Positions 12,429-24,127 of a DNA stretch of 64,000 nt are shown here, piece after piece. A model generated the notes under the pieces. It was not told where the DNA came from, made no database searches, and worked only from the letters and a program-made list of their open reading frames with translations. The stretch spans positions 3,815,231 through 3,879,230 of the forward strand of contig OX419346.1 in the NCBI GenBank assembly GCA_948470475.1. Direction: 5' to 3'. Source of the DNA: Galaxea fascicularis. Lineage: Eukaryota > Cnidaria > Anthozoa > Scleractinia > Euphylliidae. Within the stretch, counting starts at the first letter, position 1, and every line of letters begins with the position of its first letter. The position numbers and the translations under genes are program-made.

Positions 12429-14370
12429 GATGGTTAGCTGGGTTAATTCATCGTCTCGATCAACTTTAAGCGCTTGCAAGAAGCAACTACTGGAGCTATT
12501 GAAGTGGAATTTAGCGGTTGTTCAGTCGAATGTAAACTCGCTACCACACTACTCTCGGCCCCACTAAAATGCTTCCCAGCATGCAGTGCAATATTTTTTT
12601 TCTGCCCCCGGGCTTAGGGAAACGGGCTGCGCTGCGGGTCACGGTTGACGCTTTGCGTGTCGAGACTGCCGGCTATGAAGTTTAGCCCATAATTTCTATT
12701 CTTTTACTTGGAAAAAAAACCCTTGATGGGTGACGCACGAAGTTTGCAGCAAATCGGCCAACAACAAAAAAATAAAAAAATCAGAATAATAACAACACGA
12801 AACGTGCCACCGAACAACTCAACACAGACTGTTTTGCACTAACCGCACCTGCCGGCTGAACAAACAGGCGGCAGACACAATACCACAAAATTTGATCTTA
12901 CTGAAAAAAAAAAGGATTTTGAACATATGAAGTATATCTATTTCTTCACTCGAATTTCCTGAAAAAATTGTCGCTGAAAACGTATTGAAGTTTGTTCCTT
13001 CGACGAATGACACGCCGTCCGTGCCCAGCTTTTCCACGTAGCTGACGCACACATTAACGGCAAAAAAGAGAAGAATATGGCTCGTTTACTCGCTTTAATT
13101 TTTGTATTTAAAGATTTATTACATGGCTTACCGTTAAAATTAACATATATTATCTTAACGCGAATTGTCATTATGAGGTCAACAAATAATCGTGAATTCC
13201 ACTCAGCATTTGGCAAAATAGGATTGACTATGGCTTTCATGCGTTATACGATGCAAGGAAGGGAATGAAAAAAAAATCTTTCTTATTTGCCTTACAGTTC
13301 ACGCAGGAGAGTGAGAAAACCTAAAAAAAAGATTAAAATCATCGATCTGTCACTGCAAAAGCCATAACAAGGCTTTTTGCCTGTCGTCATCTATGAATTT
13401 ATGTAAGTAAACTGGCTAATGGAAAAAAAATCGCCTAATTGTGCGCGCGCTGAATTCAAACTGGCTCTATTCGGATATCGAGATCGCTTCCATTTAAAAC
13501 GATTCAGAAATTTCCACTTTAAAAGGTGGGGTTATCATTGTATCAAAAATTTGTGAGATTACTGTTCGTCAGTACGTACAAGCAATTTTTACAATATTCT
13601 GCAGCCTAGCTAAACCTGCAGAAATCAGATATATAAAACTTGAAGATAAATTTTACACTGTAAAATTACATTAATGAATTTATGAAAGAAAATTTGTTGT
13701 GAACATAATCTGACAATACATGCTGATAGGAAATGATAATTAATAATTATTACACCTAGTACAAGAAATTTCGTATGTAGAGAGCGCTAGGCTAGCGCTG
13801 ATGCAAAACTTTATCTTCTAGACTAGATAATGAGGTTATAGTTTGGCAGTAATTTTTATTGAAACATATAAATGATGAAAACAAATATTACCTATGTTTT
13901 CAATGCCTCTCATTGGAAAGACTGGCGAGGAAATCAGTGCCATTTTAAAATATTCGGTATCTTGAATAACGAAAAAACTCAGCAGATAAAGCTAGACAGG
14001 AAACTACAAATAATTTCCTTGTATTCTTTGTTATCTAGTTGAGTTTCAGAGGGAGATAAATGCATTAGAAAGAGGCGTACTTTAGATAAATTACACAAGA
14101 TATAAAAATAGGGATACAAGCTATAAAAAAAAGAAACAAAGGTAAAACGCTTTCGATCGTCTCCTCAATCACAACTCTCAACCATCTGACTGTCGGCAGA
14201 GCAACAACTACTTTTAGGTTCTAAATTTTCCATTATAAATTTATCGCACAAACTCAAGTCTTGCAATGATCCTGCGTTGTCCCTGTAAGCTCATCATCTC
14301 CACTGTAACCATAAGCAATTGAAGCAAATCAACATAAACAACATATCGTGACGGAAAGCAATACTTATGA
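12429..14370. other. Intergenic region upstream of the ANKRD26-like gene
   Basis: No gene is recognised. The part next to the ANKRD26-like start (about 12590-12680) is locally GC- and CpG-rich (CCCCCGGGC, GGGCTGCGCTGCGGG) and probably belongs to its promoter or 5' UTR. No TATA box is evident. The rest is AT-rich with short random open frames. Confidence 0.4.
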
Positions 14371-14589
14371 GACTTCTTTGAGGAGAAGACTATTATGATA
14401 ATTCGTGTCCCCGCAAAACTTCAAAAACAACGCGGCTGCATTACCTTACAGAGCAAACACGACACCATATAAGAATGGGACGAGTCCACTGTCAGATTTT
14501 TCGGACTAACATTTAAGGGTGTTAAACTGACTACAAACCATGTTATAAATTCTCCATTGACTGAAGTGAATCATTTTCAAAAGAAATCC

Positions 14590-14826
14590 TCTCTCGTGAT
14601 GTTATTCTGTAAATCACTATTATGCGGTATTGTTACCAAGGCCGGCTTTGGTGGTACGTGATTTTTCGTGATGTTTTGATTTCGTTCCGTGTTTTTCCGA
14701 TTAGTCGGGACCAATAAATGGGACATGCTTCCCGCGTGGTTAGCAACTGTTATTATGAGCCGGCCAGTGAAGAACAACTCAGAAATAAAGAACAATAACT
14801 CAGTTGCCTTCACTACCTAAGGACTC
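14590..14826 (+). promoter_or_regulatory. Promoter and non-coding exon 1 of BH3 gene A
   Basis: CGTGATGTT boxes lie at about 14596 and 14669, and TACGTGATTTTT precedes the second. A TATA-like CCAATAAATGGG is at 14711. A splice donor GTAAGT at 14827 would end an untranslated first exon, joining the acceptor TTTGCAG at 15026. The same order recurs at 17840-18091 and 23425-23679. The transcription start is inferred. Confidence 0.55.
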
Positions 14827-15061
14827 GTAAGTTGAATTTTTCTTCTCCATCTTCTGACAAAAAGTGCTGTCTTGATTAGGTTTACACGGTGTTCACAGTT
14901 AAAGGAAAACAATACTGATTTACTCCACTATCAGACGACGGGGCAAATACATGTACCCATAACATTAACTTTAAAAAACTAAGTGAGCAAATGTAGATAA
15001 AAAAAATGTCAATATTTACTTTGCAGGTTACAACCAGCAGAGGTTAGAAACTAAACAAATT

Positions 15062-15319
15062 ATGGCAGGTCCAAATTCAAGTTTCCTCTCGTCAGATTCT
15101 GACGGTTTCGACCTCGACAGCACCGCTGTGGACGTAGTCAATGGACAAACCGTGGAGGCAATAAAATTAGTGGCCAACAAACTAGCAGTGATCGGAGACG
15201 AATTGTGCCAGTCATACGAACAACCTTGCTACAGCGGGGTTAGCATACTACGTAAGCCATGCGTGTCATTAAGATGTACCTTTGAATTGGTTGTCTTCGT
15301 TGTGAAGGTAGTAAGCTGA
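15062..15319 (+). CDS. BH3-only protein A (85 aa)
   Basis: Predicted pro-apoptotic BH3-only protein. Residues 37-52 (VANKLAVIGDELCQSY) match the BH3 pattern: hydrophobic, three residues, Leu41, two residues, Ile44, then Gly45-Asp46, one residue, Leu48. This closely follows BIM and NOXA helices. The N-terminal third is Ser/Asp-rich and disordered. The C-terminal 20 residues are hydrophobic with Cys (FELVVFVVKVV), suggesting membrane targeting. In the known family the helix inserts in the groove of Bcl-2 proteins at the mitochondrial outer membrane. The ATG follows a 35-base leader after the acceptor at 15026, the same arrangement as genes B and C. Gene A is the most diverged of the three. No domain search was run; the call rests on the motif, its recurrence in three paralogs and the short length typical of BH3-only proteins. 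Confidence 0.72.
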   Translation: MAGPNSSFLSSDSDGFDLDSTAVDVVNGQTVEAIKLVANKLAVIGDELCQSYEQPCYSGVSILRKPCVSLRCTFELVVFVVKVVS

Positions 15320-17639
15320 GAATTCGAGGAAAAGAAGAAATTGGAGACACACGAGGAATTGTTTTCTGGATTCTAGGCTGCAAGCCAATATTTTGTGAAA
15401 AGTAACACTTAGCAATTTGCAGTTCAGAAGAGATGTTATGGAGGAGGGTTGCCTTGCTCCACATGGAAGACAAAGATAACGGAATTACAAAATGTGACAC
15501 GAAAAACCCTTGTCAAGTCATTTTCCTTTATCGAGGAGATGCTTTTTTTTTCTATTGGAGATGATTTTATATAACCACGTTAAAATATTCTTTGTTTTTG
15601 CTTCGTCTCTTACTTGTTATAGCTTTAATAACACTATATCAAGTTATAAACCAAATTTGCTGGAATAAAGTAATAATTAAAAAAAAAATACACAAGCAAA
15701 TGATAGCAGTCTCATTGATAATAAACAGACATCCCAAGACATCTGTAGTGCAATCTAAGCGAAAGGAAGATAAATAAAAGACTAATTTCCAGTATTTTGT
15801 AGTAGGATAATTTTCAGTGTTTCTACAGGTGAGGCCGGAGACCAAACATCCAACCAAAACTTGCGCAGTTCCATCTGAGACTTTTAAATTTGCATAACGT
15901 TCCTCACAGCTGAAATTATTTTTGTTGAAAAGGGAAGCAGGCATCAATATCACAAAAGCTGCTTTGCAATACGTTAGCCAATGAAATGTCGTTTTTTTTA
16001 TTTGAGCGTCAAATGAAAATTGCGTTTGCTTCAGCTTCACATTTCTTCGCTCTTTGATTGGCGAGCAAAACTCGCGCCATTTTCTCAACCAATGAGATCT
16101 GAGCAAAACCAAAACCAATCGCGACTTGCTCTTGCGTTTTTCCCGCGCTTAGTGACGGCTGCATGTGACTGTTTTTAATTCTGATTGGCTCATTGCACTG
16201 TTTCGGTCTGTTCTGATTGGTTGGAGTGATTGCTTAGATTCTAGATTGACGACACTCAATATAATTGAAAAGTACTCTGAAATGACATCAGAGGAAATTA
16301 AAAAAAAAAAAAACTCCTTGGCCTATTCATTCTGTGAGGAAGTAAGGACATAAAACATTTATTTCCTTTTGTACATCATAATCAGTGTTTGGTAGGCAGT
16401 CGAAACTCTGAAACATGGAGCGAAATTTAGGCTATACTTTCTCCTAGAAAATTATTGTCAACATGACAACATTTGTTGCTAAGGGAGCAATATGATTTTA
16501 AATCCTTAACTAAACAAGAGCCTAAGGCACTCTTATTTTCGCAAACAATGAAACACAAAGATTGAAAGGTCAAACATTTGGGGTATGGCTTGTATAACAA
16601 ATTTATCTTCTAATTTTTTTTTAAAGAATACTTTTCTTTCGAGTCGAAAAAAAAATTGTGCTTACTTTTTCGTGTGAAAAGTTTGAGTATAAACATCTTT
16701 TATGGCTGTGAGGTATTATCTGCTGAGTATTTGCATGAAATCGCTGTTGAGAGAACTACAAGAATTAAATTGATAAATTACTCTGGAAATGTTTGATTCC
16801 TTTTGAGATCAGCATGTATTAAGAACTGCGAGTTAAATCTTGCTGAATATTTCTGCCGGCTTTTATCGAATTATGTCAATCGGAGCAAAATCAGACGGCT
16901 CCTTAAACGAAGAGCTTAGCGCAGAAAGATTAGATCGAGTTGAAATTGAATTCACTTTTAATTCAATCAGCAAATGTACCTCGTGTTTTAGAAATCAGCG
17001 CGTCGATGAATAAGCAATGCAATTATCGGTAACTTTAATTTTCGTGATGACGATTTTCATTCTCATAACTTCTCCTGGCACAACTGTATAGTCTTTCATC
17101 AAGTCTCGTAATTAAGCATGAATTTATCAGCAAGCCAAGAGATTTTGAGAACATATGGACACAAATTTACTAGTACTGCAAACATTAGAAAGGTGGCATA
17201 TATGTTTTCATCTAAGGCTGTTATCGCAGCAAAGAATAATGATGCGCAGTAAATTGGTACCGAGTTAAATGAAAAATATCCCGAATATTTCATTTAAAAA
17301 CCTATATATCTCTGTATCGACTATCAGATAGTTAAAAACTGCGTAAAATAGTTTCTAATGATGTTTGGGAGCGCTAAGATACTCCTAGCCTGCGCCATCT
17401 TTTTCGTTTTGTTGAAACATTTTGGGCGATAAACTCAAGTGTGAGGAATTGGTCCTTTAAGTCTTGCAGGCTTTGGAAGCACTGCTATATGAATGCTTGC
17501 CGTGACCTCTGCTTTAGTGGTCATAAAAGGGGGCATTTGCTTTTGTCATTTCTTTTTACTTAACGACCAACTATCGACCAATGTTTTGAGCTCCCTTAAT
17601 AACATCTCGTGACTAATAAACAATCTTTAACACTTTTAC
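15320..17639. other. Intergenic region between BH3 genes A and B
   Basis: No gene is recognised. The stretch holds the 3' region of gene A, an AT-rich segment, and the CCAAT-box cluster at 15975-16222. The longest open frame (minus, 15639-16118) has no recognisable domain. Confidence 0.4.
15975..16222. repeat. Cluster of six CCAAT/ATTGG boxes
   Basis: CCAAT or ATTGG occurs near 15978, 16057, 16089, 16115, 16184 and 16215, inside a locally less AT-rich segment with CGCGCC and CCCGCGC. It may be part of a dispersed repeat, since similar AACCAATGAG blocks occur at 19438 and 49422, or an NF-Y-type regulatory cluster. I cannot decide between these. Confidence 0.35.
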
Positions 17640-17839
17640 ACGAAGAACAGGTTAATTCACGCCCTCGTAAAGTTCAGCATAACGCGGCGGCATAAGTTCA
17701 CACTGCAAACCACGACATCATAGAAAGAAACTTCTGAATCTTGAACAACTATTTTCATTGAACTTTACCAGTACAAGAAATCAAACAATTATGACTATCT
17801 ACAGCGATTGTTATTTCGTAAATCTTTTAGTGATAAATG

Positions 17840-18091
17840 ATCTCTCGTGATGTTGCACCATACCGCCCTTCCGTGAGTTATAGTTGCTAAGGACTTCAGA
17901 GTTACGTGATTTTTCGTGATGTTGTGTTCCTGTTTCGTTTTTTTCTGGTCTATTGTGGTCAATAAATAGGCTGCTGGTATGGGTTTGGTCAGAACAGTTC
18001 TTACCAGCTACAGAGAGCAACAAGAAAGTCGAAAACAAGCGAAGGTCGATCGACCCCCTTTCAAAAGTAGTACAGTTTCATCGACACTAGG
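17840..18091 (+). promoter_or_regulatory. Promoter and non-coding exon 1 of BH3 gene B
   Basis: CTCGTGATGTTGC is at about 17848 and CCTTCCGTGAGTTATAGTTG at about 17869, followed by GCTAAGGACT. GTTACGTGATTTTTCGTGAT is at about 17903. TATA-like CAATAAATAGGC is at about 17960. The donor is G|GTAGGTTGG at 18091/18092. The acceptor TTTACAG at 18516 opens the coding exon. Confidence 0.6.
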
Positions 18092-18555
18092 GTAGGTTGG
18101 ATTTCTTACTACCAATATATTTTTTTTATATGGAATCGAAACCTTTGATTTTAACCTATTTCATCGAGAGCGTCTCTTTCCTTTTTGGTCCACACATTTC
18201 TTGGACGTCCACTATATCCTTCATGAAAGGAACCTTTGATGCTGCAATAATTGATACATTTGAACTTCTTTCTGATTGCCACAACAGCCGTATAGAAAAA
18301 AAAACGCGATATAAAATGATAAAATGTTAAAAAAAATTGCAAAATTCGGAAAAATATTTGAGACTTTTAAACTGAATTCCTTATCATGCAGTGTTAAAAT
18401 ATAGAAATTAAACTGGAAACGGAGAAATAGCTAGTCCACAACCTGAATTTGAACCGGAAATTAAATATTAATGTTTTAATGCGGAATTCATTTTGTGTTT
18501 GCGTTTTGCTTTACAGGACATAAGTGACGACAAAATTCAATTGAAGATTATAGTT

Positions 18556-18804
18556 ATGGACCTGAAAAGCCCGAATGCCATCATTTTCCAGAGCAAAGAA
18601 GAGCAAAGCCTGGCCTTGAACAAACAAAACACGAAAGCAGCTGAATCAGTTGCAAACGAACTAAGGAACATTGGGGACAACTTAAATGAGTCGTATAACT
18701 TACCTCGGGAAAGCAGAGTGTGTTTTGCAAAAGCTGTGTTATGTGCAATAGTGGACATCTCATACGCGGATATTGTTGTTTTACTTGTACGATCGACAAT
18801 TTAG
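18556..18804 (+). CDS. BH3-only protein B (82 aa)
   Basis: This has the clearest BH3 helix of the three. Residues 32-47 (VANELRNIGDNLNESY) carry Leu36, Ile39, Gly40-Asp41, Leu43 and a following Asn/Tyr, as in vertebrate BIM. The N-terminus is polar and Lys/Glu-rich. Residues 56-80 form a hydrophobic tail (AKAVLCAIVDISYADIVVLL) that could anchor the protein in a membrane. The start ATG at 18556 lies 39 bases after the acceptor at 18516, matching paralogs A and C. The expected role is to bind and inhibit anti-apoptotic Bcl-2 proteins, or activate Bax/Bak-type proteins, under transcriptional control. The function is inferred from the motif. Confidence 0.78.
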   Translation: MDLKSPNAIIFQSKEEQSLALNKQNTKAAESVANELRNIGDNLNESYNLPRESRVCFAKAVLCAIVDISYADIVVLLVRSTI

Positions 18805-20519
18805 AAGAAAATGAAACAAGGAGAAAAGAGATGAAAGGTCTCGAGAGCACAATTGTTTATCTCAACATGCGATTGTAAGCCAGCTTGTAAAGAGGACAAT
18901 TTTGTTACTTCCAGCCAACAAATCATTGTAATGACGCTGGAAACCATCAGACGGATGAAAGAAAATGAGAGGAAATCCCCATAAAAGAATTTTCGCTTGA
19001 AATGTAGCCATACATGAGAGTTGGTAAATAAGCAGCATCATTTTCACAAATCTAACTATTTAATATATTGTATAGCCACTGAAGAATATAAAGATTTCAA
19101 CGTTAAATTTCCTTGAACATGAAAATATATTTTCTGATGACTTAAAGCAACAGTCAATAAAATATGTATACCGACCTTCTGGTGACTCAGATTTCTTATT
19201 TATTCCCCAATTTAGGCGGTTCATATCAGTCGAAACACATGAACGCGGTTCACAATTTTGCTACAAAAAACATTAATTGCGGTTATTCCACCAAACTTGG
19301 TGAACATATTTGGTTAAAAATCTCGCAGCCGAAACTGAGATAATTTGCATATAGTTTGTTCATGATTGAAAATTGCATTATCGCTGTCAAAATGGTGAAA
19401 ATAAGTATAATAAGGCAAAGATATGGTAAAATACGTGAACCAATGAGGAATCGCTCCTTTCAATGGTGTAATTACGAAGTTAAGCGTATCTTTGTTTCTG
19501 TGTCGGTGAAGCAAATTGTGAAGTGGATTAGGAGCAAATCTTATTGGCTGGTTCTCTCCTGAAAGGAGTGCCGAACTAAACGTTTCGCTTAAAAAATAAA
19601 CTGATCAGGACGGATATTCTTTCTCAGAATCTGATTGGAAGACCATGCAGTGTGAGCGCAGTGTTGCAAAAGTGGAAATACGACTTACAACAAGACCAAA
19701 AGCTGTCAGCGCTAGTGTGCAACATTGTTAAAAACAGATGGAAAACACCGCCGTTAATTTTTGTGTCCATAAAAACGGTCAACAACGTTTTTGCACTATA
19801 GAAGAATAAACAAATGGATTGCTGCAGGAACGATAATTTGTAGGAGTCATTTCTCAGAAATTAGAGAGCATGTGAAAAGCAAATGAATGCATTATTGAAC
19901 TGCGAATCGATCAGACCACAGCGGCTAAATCAAATGCTCACATGCATGTTGAATAGTAAAACAGTGGATTGAAATTGTTGCTAGAGGTGTAAAAATAGTG
20001 GTCGCTTGGGATTAAAAAGAAATAAGTTTGAACTATTGCGATAAGTCAGACCTGGCGAAGGATCTAATGCCGGAAATAGATCTCAATTTTCAATAAATTA
20101 AATATCATGAAACTAGTCTAAGATGATCAGAGGTTTTGAGAGGTTCAAAACCAACGAAAAAAAAGAACAGTCATGATTCCTCAAAGGCTCAGCAAACACG
20201 CTATTTTTCACCTTCAACAAATTTTGAAAATACCACTGTCGAAGGTCTTATACCTATGATACGCTTTGAAAATATATTATCTATGTCAAAAACAGTGCAA
20301 TATGTATTTGACGGGGAACTTTTGACAGGGCCAAGTGAACTTGCAAACCTTGAGGGCATAAATATATAGCACACCCACAGTTGTTCGTTGGACGTCTGTA
20401 AGACTTCACCTAGAAGTGAGGGGCGATTACAGTACATAAAGACCAATGAATCGAAAGTTGTAAAAACATCACTGTGAAATCTTGTTGGCCTGGCCTTGCA
20501 ACCCTCCCCTCCCTGGCAT

Positions 20520-20662
20520 TCAAGAGGCGATTAGCATGTAGCAGACAGCTTATGAGAATAGACAAATTTATCAGCCAGAGAGTGTTGACTAATGTACAAG
20601 GAACTGTATGTTAACGGTTAGAAAGGAGAATTAATGATCAGATCTTGGGAGTTAAAGAGTCA
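20520..20662 (-). mobile_element. MITE fragment (CTCCCAAGATCTGAT family)
   Basis: On the minus strand it reads CTTTAACTCCCAAGATCTGA, then ATTAATTCTCCTTTCTAAC, then CTGGCTGATAAATTTGTCTA. This matches the more complete copy at 62855-63033. The distal end is missing. Confidence 0.65.
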
Positions 20663-20689
20663 AGTAACGAAAAAATAGCCTTTTCATAG

Positions 20690-20830
20690 TTTCATATGCG
20701 TGATATATTATCCTGTAGCAGGCCGCTGTGAGATGTTGCCCGGCACTGCAAATTAAGTTTGGCATTTTATGATTGCAGTTGGTTCGTGTTTCTCTAGTTG
20801 GCCGGTCATCGCAATAAATAGAACACGTTT
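20690..20830 (+). promoter_or_regulatory. Degenerate fourth copy of the BH3-gene promoter (no gene found)
   Basis: GCGTGATATATTATCCTGTAG (about 20698) resembles TCGTGATGTTATTCTGTAA of gene A. TTCGTGTTTCTC and GGTCATCGCAATAAATAG (about 20788-20820) resemble the TATA-proximal parts of A and B. No BH3 exon was found in the following 2 kb, so this is either a relic or a promoter whose exon has diverged beyond recognition. Confidence 0.3.
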
Positions 20831-23088
20831 CGCTCCAGCACAACTCAAAACAGCCATTTCCACGATATTAAACCATTGCCGAACAGCACAATGCCAAACA
20901 TGAAGGGTCCATACGAGTCGCAAATTTGTTCGACGAATTTGTCGGTGTCCGTGGCTGCCAAATGTTCTTCCTAGCATTCATTTATTTGAAACGAAATCCA
21001 TCGTTTCTTGATGTTTTGGTGTCAGTCCCCATTGATGAGCAACGAAACAGCTCGTTCCTCTCACTTTATGACGAGTAATAAAGAATTGAATCGAGAGAAA
21101 AGGGAAGAGAGACCAAACTCCCGTAAAATCCAATTTCTTTCGGGATAATATTAACAAGCAAACCTGAAATAATTTCCATGATTTTGAAAATTATTTCTTT
21201 TAAAAAGCAAAAGAAACGCAACTACCACAAAAAGGGGTTGTAAAACGTGCTATAGGCAATAGGATGACATTTTCAAAGCAACTTAGTTATTTATCGTTCT
21301 TACATGTTTCAAGCGCCTTTTTATTTCAGCGTGTTTAGAGTGACACCTCAAAAAATTTCACTGAAATAAACTCATTGGCCCTTCAAAGTGGAACTAACTC
21401 TTTGAAAGCTGTTTTGGGAACATAAAATTAAAAAAATAATAATACGTATAAAAAAAACTTCCAAATATATGAAAACGTTTTAAAACTGAGACAATTTTTG
21501 TCTCTAAGCAAGGGAAGCCGAAAAAGTTGTTTTTCCTTCTCGCAAAAGAAGATGAAGGTGAGATCGTTCCTTTTATATGTGATCGAATACACAGACAATA
21601 GCATTGCAAAGAAAAACCGCTGTAAAGTTGATGTTATCTCATCATAGCTAGGGAAATTGGATAAGCGCGAGCTCGGTTTTTGATGCGTTTAGCGGGTTTG
21701 AAACAGCCGTTTATCATGGTCATAACATTTTCATACCCAATCAAGCACAATAATAGTTTTTTTTTGTACTAAATGGAATTGTTTGATATCAAATTAATCT
21801 GATGATGCCGTAAAGGAGTACGATGCCGGTTGAGGTACGTTGAGATACGATCGAGATACGTTCAGCAAAAGTGACAGGGATATTTCATTTTCTTCGATGA
21901 AAAAAGTTCAGGATTATTTCATAAAACGAGAGAACAAAAGGCCGCTTTGTTACCATCGAGACAACGTCATTTTGACGTCATAATAAAACAATAATACATG
22001 GCAAACAGTGATTATATTTTGGAGATGGGCTGGTCATAAATTTGACCTCTTTGTTCAAAGAATAGTTTTTTTTTTTTTGCTGTTTTTAAATGCTTAACAT
22101 TTCCGGTGAAAATCGAACTTGTTTTGTTTATTTTAGTAGTGTTATAGTTCTGACCGAGAATATGCTTTATGACCCAGAAGTATATCTTTACGTATTTGCA
22201 TTTTAAATTACTGTTGAAAAGACAAAAGGAAACTGATAATTTATCATTCATGGCAGTGTAGCCTTTTAAAAAGAAATCAACGCCTGATACAACTGAAAAA
22301 TACACCTCTAGAACGAACATAAGATCATAACGCTTCACCATGCAAAAAACCCGTGTCAAAATTGAATTCTTTCTAATTGATTCGTCATACAAACTTAGTA
22401 TGAAAGAAGCTTTCAGTTATGATTAAACAGTAAAAAATTAGTTTAATTTCTTCGGGAGTGAAGATAAAGTATGGCTAGTGCGTTGTACGATCTTAATTCA
22501 GACCCCTGTCAGTAACTCTTTTAATTCAGTACCCACGAACTGTCATTTTAAAAAGCAATTTTTGTCGACTTCTCAATCTACTAATACGATTGGAAGGTAG
22601 TGTGCTTGTTTACCGCCCTTGCGATTGATTTTGCTTCCGCAGCAACTTTGATGAATAACCACATCAGTAAACAACTGCAATTAAAAATGCAAAACTGGCT
22701 GCGAATAAAAACTACATATAATGCTCTTGTTTAGAAAACTAGAAGTTTGATCAGTGGGGATTAGAAAACAGAGTTGTGCACAAGGAAAAGTTTACACGGC
22801 TATTTTCAGATGCATAGAAAAACACTTTTCGTTCTTGCCAGTTGAGAAACATGCCATGTGACCAGTTCTCCTGTAGCTTTGATGAGGGGCATCCGAACTG
22901 GTAATCGTTCACACGTAAGTTCTACTCCTGTGAACAGGACCAGGATTTTTTCCCTAATATGAGCAATTTCGTTTACCTGACCAACAAAAAACTGATTAGA
23001 GGGCATCATTTACTCCCCCTAAAGTTTTTAAAAGCATTGTCATTAACATTGACAACGACCATTTCCCAGAGCATAAATAAAATATTCG

Positions 23089-23138
23089 GTTTTGGTGCAA
23101 ATGTGCTCTTAAATGAAAGAGCACATTTGCACCAAAAC
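23089..23138. repeat. Perfect 22-bp inverted repeat with 6-base loop
   Basis: GTTTTGGTGCAAATGTGCTC..TT at 23089-23110 is the exact reverse complement of 23117-23138, separated by AAATGA. The perfect arms suggest a recent fold-back or a DNA hairpin. It lies just upstream of segmental duplicate C. Confidence 0.9.
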
Positions 23139-23424
23139 TGAATGTAAAAACAGGCTATGAGGCCAGCAAAGGTGTTTGCGCTCGCATGAACAGGGGTATC
23201 GTGACCAACAAACAATATTTATGACACTTCTCTGTGAAGAGCAAGACCCTCGTAACGTTCAATACAACACAGCCGTCTTGGTTCACAGAGATGAACACGA
23301 CACCAAAAAAAGACTAACTTTTTTACTCATTGACATATTTACAGCAAACGTCAAACGTTGAAAATTTAATAAATGTTGCTAAATATGTTTGCTGTAGCAA
23401 TTTGAAACTGTGGCAATAAAAAAC

Positions 23425-23679
23425 ACCTCCCGTGATGTTGTCCTGTTCACTCCCTTCCGTGAGTTATTGTTGCTAAGGACTACAAAACACTTTTGGCGTT
23501 ACGTGATTTGTCGTGGTTATGTTTTCGTTTTTCTAAGTTCATAAGACTTATAAATAGGCCACATGTTTTGGCAAATCCACAGCAGTTAGCACAAGTTCCG
23601 GAGACGAACAAGTAGAGCAAAAATAAACCCAGAAAGTGGATCCCACTCTAGCTGGAGCAGTTGCATTTGGTGCCTCACG
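23425..23679 (+). promoter_or_regulatory. Promoter and non-coding exon 1 of BH3 gene C
   Basis: CCCGTGATGTTGTC is at about 23431. CTTCCGTGAGTTATTGTTGC is at about 23453, followed by TAAGGACT. GTTACGTGATTTGTCGTGG is at about 23495, and TATA-like TTATAAATAGGCC at about 23549. The donor is G|GTAGGTTGG at 23679/23680. It is nearly the same arrangement as gene B. Confidence 0.6.
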
Positions 23680-24127
23680 GTAGGTTGGATTTCCTATTTT
23701 GAGCTGGTAGGTTTTGGTTTTGAGGGTGTCAAAACGTTCGTATATAGCTTCCTTTTTCGACAGCAAATTTCTTGGCAGTAAAGACGTTCCCTATGAAAAA
23801 TCACCACTGTTTCTTTGTATACTCTTTTTCTTAGTTATTTTTTCAATTTAGTTTACTCAAGTTTATCATGTTCAAGTGTATTCGATGGACACTTTTTGCA
23901 CATATAGTAGCCGATGATAGTGAGTGTGCATTCATAAAAAGAAATACGTTACTATTTAAATAATCTGGACAGACATCTCGTATCCTGATCTAAATCACTG
24001 ACTTGTTATTGGGTTTAAGCTCAAAAAGTAAAGGGAAAATTAAACAATTGGCGTGAAATAATGTTTTAGTCAATATTTGCTTTTCAGGAAATTTCAACGA
24101 TCAGAGGAGGTTGAATTTAAAGTTGTC

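Larger units (their letters stand above)
17640..19470 (+). repeat. Segmental duplicate, copy B
   Basis: It aligns with 23225-25070 at an offset of about 5.59-5.61 kb. Shared anchors include the CCTCGTAA.GTTCA upstream block, both CGTGATGTT boxes, TATA-like ATAAATAGGC, the donor GGTAGGTTGGATTTC, the BH3 exon, the 3' block GGTGACTCAGATTTC (about 19179 and 24790), and TTGGT.AAAAATCTC/ATCCGAGCAGCC (about 19310 and 24905). Confidence 0.65.
18805..23224. other. Intergenic region between BH3 genes B and C
   Basis: No convincing coding exon was found. It contains the 3' part of segmental duplicate B (to about 19470), a MITE-like fragment at 20520-20662, a weak fourth promoter copy at 20690-20830 and a perfect hairpin at 23089-23138. 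The remainder is AT-rich. Confidence 0.45.

Noticed and set aside
15639..16118. 159-codon minus-strand open frame
   Set aside because: No recognisable domain, intron-like composition, overlap with a CCAAT-rich repeat-like segment, and no paralog at the matching place in the B or C copies.
20136..20369. 77-codon plus-strand frame tested as the missing fourth BH3 gene
   Set aside because: It lies upstream of the fourth promoter copy, has no L-x-x-x-G-D motif and no acceptor/ATG layout like genes A-C.
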